This document shows, piece by piece, positions 5,696 through 9,087 of a stretch of 9,087 bases of DNA. The notes below the pieces were generated by a model. The model was given only the letters and a program-made list of their open reading frames with translations. It did not search any database and was not told where the DNA came from. The stretch spans positions 1-9,087 of the forward strand of contig JAKBHQ010000122.1 in assembly GCA_021836665.1 (NCBI GenBank), written 5' to 3'. Source of the stretch: Thermoplasmata archaeon. Lineage in GTDB: Bacteria > Actinomycetota > Acidimicrobiia > Acidimicrobiales > Acidimicrobiaceae. A program made the position numbers and the translations under genes. The number at the start of each line of letters is the position of its first letter. Positions within the stretch are counted from its first letter, which is position 1.

Positions 5696-7627
5696 CTAGA
5701 GATAGCCCAAATTCACCGTTCGTTTCGGATGAGTGTCCTCGGAAGAAGCGAGACCTAAGAAGCTAGCCACGTTATTTGGCTCCAGCTCCAGCTCCCTCCC
5801 TTCAATGTCTGCGACGATCAACTTCATAATGAGAGTCTCCAACCACTGCCTTATAGTACGTAGCCCCTTTTCGCCAGAGTTGAGTTCGATCAGACGGTCG
5901 ATCACCGCATCTGAGATTGGGGTAGTTGGTCTCAAGCCGACATGAAGGTTGGCCATAATCTCTGGCAACATGGCCTTAGTAACTATCAGGCGCTTTTGAT
6001 CATCTTCATACCCTGGTATCTCCACCACGCTAAGACGATCCATCAGCGGCGCTGGGATGGAGTACAGGGAGTTCGCCGTAGCGATCCAAGTCACCCCGCT
6101 CAAGTCATATGGCACATCTAAGAAATCGTCGACGAACAAGCCAGCATTGTCGGGATCAAGCAATGATAAGAACACATCCAGTACAGATCCCTGAAAGCTA
6201 TTGGCCTTGTCGATCTCATCGAGCAAGACGATTGGGTTCGAGGTCTCACATGAGGCAATTGCAGTAATGATATGACCAGGCCCCGATCGGGCGTAGGTGA
6301 CGTGAAACCCCCGAAGCTGCTGCGGATCCCTCAGTCCACCGAGATCGAGTTTGCGAAATTCGCGACCGACTGCTCGAGCATATTCCTTTGCTATTTTGGT
6401 CTTTCCGACTCCTGGGGGGCCAGACAATAACAGATGGGAACCAGTGGGTTTGACGCAAGCATTGCTAAACGCCAAATGCTCGATGAGATATTCGGCAACC
6501 TTTGGCGTTCCAGGATGGGCCAGATCAAGCCGCTCGCGGAGATTTCTAACCAAAACGGAGAGTTCACTTGTGGAATAGGCAACCCTTGGCCCTTGTGGAA
6601 CCGGTAGTTGTGCAAGCAACTTCAACTGCTCCTTTTCGGGATCTTTTTTTCTCTCGTACATAGCATTGATCTTGGCTGTGGCCTCAGCTCGCCTGGTCTC
6701 TGGTAGCGTGTCGAAGCGCCTGAGAATCTCATTTTTGTCGGGTAGACCATTGTCGAATGTGAAAGGCGACGCAGCCGGTGGGGAGACCTTTCGGCTATTA
6801 AGTGTCTCTATCAAGCGCCTTAGTCGCTCGACCGGATCTGTAATATACCAAAGAACTGGCGCATCGTCTGAAGGGATCACCATGACAATGACTGCATCGA
6901 TCTGCCAAGCCTTGATGACACCGTGATCAATGGTGCCCATCGTCAGTTTGATGGCTAGCTCATTGGAAGCAGAAAGACCCTTCGATGATTCGATATCAGA
7001 AAGTGCCTTGTCGATTACAGTGGTGTGCTCGGGGTCTAGGTCGACATCGAGTTCATCTTCAAAGAGATTCACCACCTCGACGAGGCCGGCACTGTTTTGA
7101 TCTGTTACATCCACCCGACCTAAACGCCGCCAGAACACCCCGTTATTGGTGCAGCTTACCTCGACCAGTACGCCGGAGATAAGTTCCTCATCCGACGGTA
7201 GAAAGGTGAGGACAACCGGTACTGCATCCAAAGAAACCGGAGATCCCTCCGATCCCTCCAACCCTACTTTTCGCCGACGCTCGACGGCAGAGAGTACCTT
7301 CGATGTCAGAGAGTTCTCGGGTGGCATCATGGTGAACTGCGGTGTCGTCACGGCAATGAACGGCCACTCTCCAACGGCGAAGCAACGTAATCCGATTACA
7401 GAGGGGCCTTCAGAAACAAGACCTGTGGCTTGGTCTTTATCGCTTGCTTCTTCGATCCCTTCGGACTCCCCAACGAGTCCTCCGGTTGGGTCACCTGCCG
7501 TAGTGTCGGAATGACCCGATTGAGGATCTTCTGCATACTCGAAACGCATCTGGAAGGGTTCTTTCCCAGATTCCCTGGCTTCATTTAGCTTCTCGCTTCT
7601 TGAGCCACTTCCATTCTCTAGACACAT
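5696..7627 (-). CDS. Lon-type AAA+ ATPase lacking the peptidase domain, ending in LGYL
   Basis: The product is 643 residues. Residues 1-80 are hydrophilic, largely acidic and probably disordered. Residues about 80-260 resemble a diverged Lon substrate-binding N domain, and about 265-345 form a charged helical linker. The AAA+ module starts near 366 with a Lon-like 'LDLAHPGTPKVAEYL' lead-in. It then has Walker A GPPGVGKT (403-410), pore loop 'TYARSGPG' with Y445 where Lon has TY-V/I-G, Walker B LLDEIDK with D470 and E471, sensor-1 N519, and arginine finger R531 in PLMDRL. The lid follows. Full Lon is about 780-820 residues; this protein stops where the Ser-Lys peptidase domain would begin. It ends K-R-T-V-N-L-G-Y-L. 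AAAGGA lies 7 bases before ATG 7627, supporting that start. It probably unfolds proteins for a separate protease or acts as a remodeller. Confidence 0.88.
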   Translation of the reverse strand: MCLENGSGSRSEKLNEARESGKEPFQMRFEYAEDPQSGHSDTTAGDPTGGLVGESEGIEEASDKDQATGLVSEGPSVIGLRCFAVGEWPFIAVTTPQFTMMPPENSLTSKVLSAVERRRKVGLEGSEGSPVSLDAVPVVLTFLPSDEELISGVLVEVSCTNNGVFWRRLGRVDVTDQNSAGLVEVVNLFEDELDVDLDPEHTTVIDKALSDIESSKGLSASNELAIKLTMGTIDHGVIKAWQIDAVIVMVIPSDDAPVLWYITDPVERLRRLIETLNSRKVSPPAASPFTFDNGLPDKNEILRRFDTLPETRRAEATAKINAMYERKKDPEKEQLKLLAQLPVPQGPRVAYSTSELSVLVRNLRERLDLAHPGTPKVAEYLIEHLAFSNACVKPTGSHLLLSGPPGVGKTKIAKEYARAVGREFRKLDLGGLRDPQQLRGFHVTYARSGPGHIITAIASCETSNPIVLLDEIDKANSFQGSVLDVFLSLLDPDNAGLFVDDFLDVPYDLSGVTWIATANSLYSIPAPLMDRLSVVEIPGYEDDQKRLIVTKAMLPEIMANLHVGLRPTTPISDAVIDRLIELNSGEKGLRTIRQWLETLIMKLIVADIEGRELELEPNNVASFLGLASSEDTHPKRTVNLGYL

Positions 7628-7660
7628 ATCTAGATCCTTTCTTTAATTTATGTGGCTAGA
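7617..7660 (-). promoter_or_regulatory. Inverted repeat pairing the start codon of the proximal AAA+ gene
   Basis: On the minus strand TCTAGCCACAT (7660-7650) is complementary to ATGTGTCTAGA (7627-7617) at 10 of 11 positions. The second arm begins exactly at the ATG, and the 22-base loop contains the AAAGGA ribosome binding site. In the mRNA the start codon would be held in a stem with the binding site in the loop, which could lower or control translation. The same sequence in DNA could instead be an operator. Confidence 0.4.
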
Positions 7661-8080
7661 TCATCTACACGAAGACATTGCAAACTTTTAGTGGATCCGC
7701 CTATTGGTGGGCCCCACTGTTTGGTTAGGGGGTGACACGCCAGTCAACTCGTGACGCAGGGAATTACTGGCATTGAATCGATCATCGACCTCTGGAAGTT
7801 TCTGGTGCGGATGTAAGGGTGGGTCAATTAAGCTATGACGACGCGGCAAAGATGAGCGTCTCATTCGCCTGTACTACCAACAAGGTCATCGACCCCCAAG
7901 AAAGGGCGAGCTACCTACCACTACGCACCTACCGTAAGGTGCACCTGCCACAAGCTACGCCTGCCGGACTTATTGATACGATCATGATCAAAGTTACTTA
8001 GGTGGTGGCGCATTCAAACTGCCATGTGAAGAGCACTTTGTGGCAGAATTGCTTGTCTAAGATACTTTCGCTGGTGGCAA
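7661..8080. other. Intergenic region without a convincing gene
   Basis: The only plus-strand frame of note is 60 codons from a GTG at 7819 to a stop at 7999-8001; its product resembles nothing I know and no ribosome binding site is properly spaced. GTGGATCCGCC (7691-7701) and GTGGGCCCCAC (7707-7717), followed by GGTGACA (7731-7737) and later GTGGGTCAATTA (7819-7830), are faintly like the repeated ends of IS21-family elements. CTGCCA (8019-8024) and TGGCAG (8041-8046) form a loose hairpin before the promoter of the AbiEi-like gene. The promoter of the proximal ATPase gene must also lie in or next to this region; I see no strong match. Confidence 0.45.
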
Positions 8081-8086
8081 TATAAT
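8081..8086 (+). promoter_or_regulatory. Perfect -10 box upstream of the AbiEi-like gene
   Basis: TATAAT matches the sigma-70 -10 consensus fully and lies 85 bases before the ATG at 8171. The best -35 nearby, TTGTCT at 8053-8058, is 22 bases away, too far for a standard promoter, so any activity may depend on an activator. Transcription would begin near 8093 and leave a leader of about 80 bases. Confidence 0.4.
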
Positions 8087-8170
8087 ACTCATGACACAAT
8101 CAATATCTGGTTCATAGATGCGTATTATTAGAAGTGAGACTTGAATCCTCAGTCACGAATGGATTGAGAA

Positions 8171-8860
8171 ATGAATAAACGTCTAGAACTACTGAGAATG
8201 ATGCGCGAAAGGGGACAACCCCGGGTATGGACGACACGCCTGCTAACTCGTGCGATAGATGCTCCACCAGCTACCACCGCTCGAATTATCAAGTGGGCGG
8301 TCGAAGGCGAGATAATAAGGCCCGTTGTCAAGGGGATATATGTCAACAACATGGCATTTCCATACGTGAAAATAGCCGAAGCTGCTGGATGGATAAGAAC
8401 GGGTGCGATAGTAAGCCTACAGAGCGTGTTAGGTGATTCTGGGGTATTGAACAACCCGACACCAGACGTGACCTGTGTAATGGCGACAACGGCTCCGAGT
8501 ACTTCGGGTGGAACCATAAGGGCGATCTCTGGGGCGTACTTCAGCTTCCGACGACTCTCACCAAAGATGATCACCTCTGGGGACCTAAAGGATCGATTTG
8601 ACCAGAGGTTCAGCTACCTGCGTGCCACCCCCGAAAAAGCACTGTTGGACTGGCTCGTCCTTGGTCTATCGCCCCACTCCAACATGACCATGCCACCTTA
8701 TCACGATATTGATATCGACGAATTAGACCTCGGTCGAATGGAGCGACTGGCTACTGCAATGGGGATCGAAGAGGCACTCGAAGCATTTCTCATCGAGCAT
8801 GAGCGAATAGCTACCGAAATAACCCCGTACTCAGAAGGAGTATTGCCGTTCGGGCTCTAA
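8171..8860 (+). CDS. AbiEi-like winged-helix antitoxin/transcriptional regulator, without visible toxin
   Basis: The product is 229 residues. Residues 1-56 look like a winged-helix DNA-binding domain ending in 'VKGIYV', typical of AbiEi-family proteins. The rest carries the family hallmarks SLQSVL (82-87) and ATPEKALLDWL (152-162). In type IV toxin-antitoxin systems AbiEi represses its own promoter and counters AbiEii, a nucleotidyltransferase toxin usually encoded immediately downstream, often overlapping. Here the 227 bases after the stop hold no start of such a gene, so the protein is either an orphan regulator or its partner is elsewhere. The ATG at 8171 has only a weak upstream GGA seven bases away. 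It is divergent from the ATPase gene ending at 5696. Family membership is fairly secure; function as an antitoxin is not. Confidence 0.75.
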   Translation: MNKRLELLRMMRERGQPRVWTTRLLTRAIDAPPATTARIIKWAVEGEIIRPVVKGIYVNNMAFPYVKIAEAAGWIRTGAIVSLQSVLGDSGVLNNPTPDVTCVMATTAPSTSGGTIRAISGAYFSFRRLSPKMITSGDLKDRFDQRFSYLRATPEKALLDWLVLGLSPHSNMTMPPYHDIDIDELDLGRMERLATAMGIEEALEAFLIEHERIATEITPYSEGVLPFGL

Positions 8861-9087
8861 GGACTGTCTGGTCACATTGCCGTCTCGAAAATCAATACCT
8901 GTACAGCTCTACCTGCAGAGACAATCGGCTAATTAAAGAACCTTCGCCAACTAGATCCACAGCCGCCAGCAATGCGGTCCTCGCACGACGACCAACCTGA
9001 TTGCATTGAGATCATACCTTGAGCTAGAAGCGTATGTTGGTAATCTGGGCACCTGCTTCAGCTGGGTAAGCTCAGAGAAGTGTGGAA
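8861..9087. other. Non-coding end of the window
   Basis: I see no gene. Reading frames from ATGs near 8974 and 9033 close within about 17 codons, and no strong terminator hairpin with a U-run follows the AbiEi-like gene. Confidence 0.5.

Noticed and set aside
7146..7514. 122-codon plus-strand frame opposite the proximal ATPase gene
   Set aside because: It is the complement of the ATPase N-terminal region, rich in Ser, Thr and Pro as expected for a shadow frame, with no recognisable domain.
7819..8001. 60-codon plus-strand frame from a GTG
   Set aside because: No recognisable product, no properly spaced ribosome binding site, and the start overlaps a possible IS-like repeat; too weak to call a gene.
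8149..8574. 141-codon minus-strand frame opposite the AbiEi-like gene
   Set aside because: It is a shadow of the plus-strand gene, which has clear family motifs in its own frame.

Overview
This 9.1 kb window looks like accessory, transferable DNA from a bacterium of moderate GC content (about half GC by eye). The relaxase most resembles the MobF relaxases of Actinomycetota, in its 'WA..DDDTR' and 'TGHGG' blocks and its FRHRT...PQLHSH motif, so an actinobacterial host is my best guess; no ribosomal or housekeeping gene is present to confirm it. There is no replication gene, rRNA, tRNA or CRISPR array.

Layout. Bases 1-260 are non-coding and rich in inverted repeats, a plausible oriT. Bases 261-3071 (+) encode a MobF relaxase-helicase. 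A gap with one strong terminator (3237-3264) separates it from two genes on the minus strand. The distal one (3391-4737) and the proximal one (5696-7627) each encode a Lon-type AAA+ ATPase. A 958 bp gap between them holds palindromes, a 10-bp tandem repeat and several hairpins but no convincing gene. Upstream of 5696-7627 lies about 540 bp without a clear gene. Then 8171-8860 (+) encodes an AbiEi-like winged-helix protein with no toxin partner in view. Bases 8861-9087 hold no gene that I can support.

Most interesting observation. Both ATPases keep Walker A, Walker B, sensor 1, an arginine finger and a tyrosine pore loop, so they look like working unfoldases. Neither has the Lon peptidase domain. 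Both end in the same tail, Leu-Gly-Tyr-Leu-COOH, although they are otherwise quite different. A penultimate tyrosine followed by leucine at the extreme C-terminus resembles the GQYL tail of actinobacterial proteasome activators (Mpa/ARC, Bpa/PafE) and the HbYX tails of archaeal and eukaryotic activators. My inference is that these are Lon-like unfoldases whose built-in protease has been replaced by a tail for docking to a separate peptidase, possibly the host 20S proteasome, carried as a pair on a conjugative element. The conserved tails are seen directly; the proteasome link is a hypothesis.
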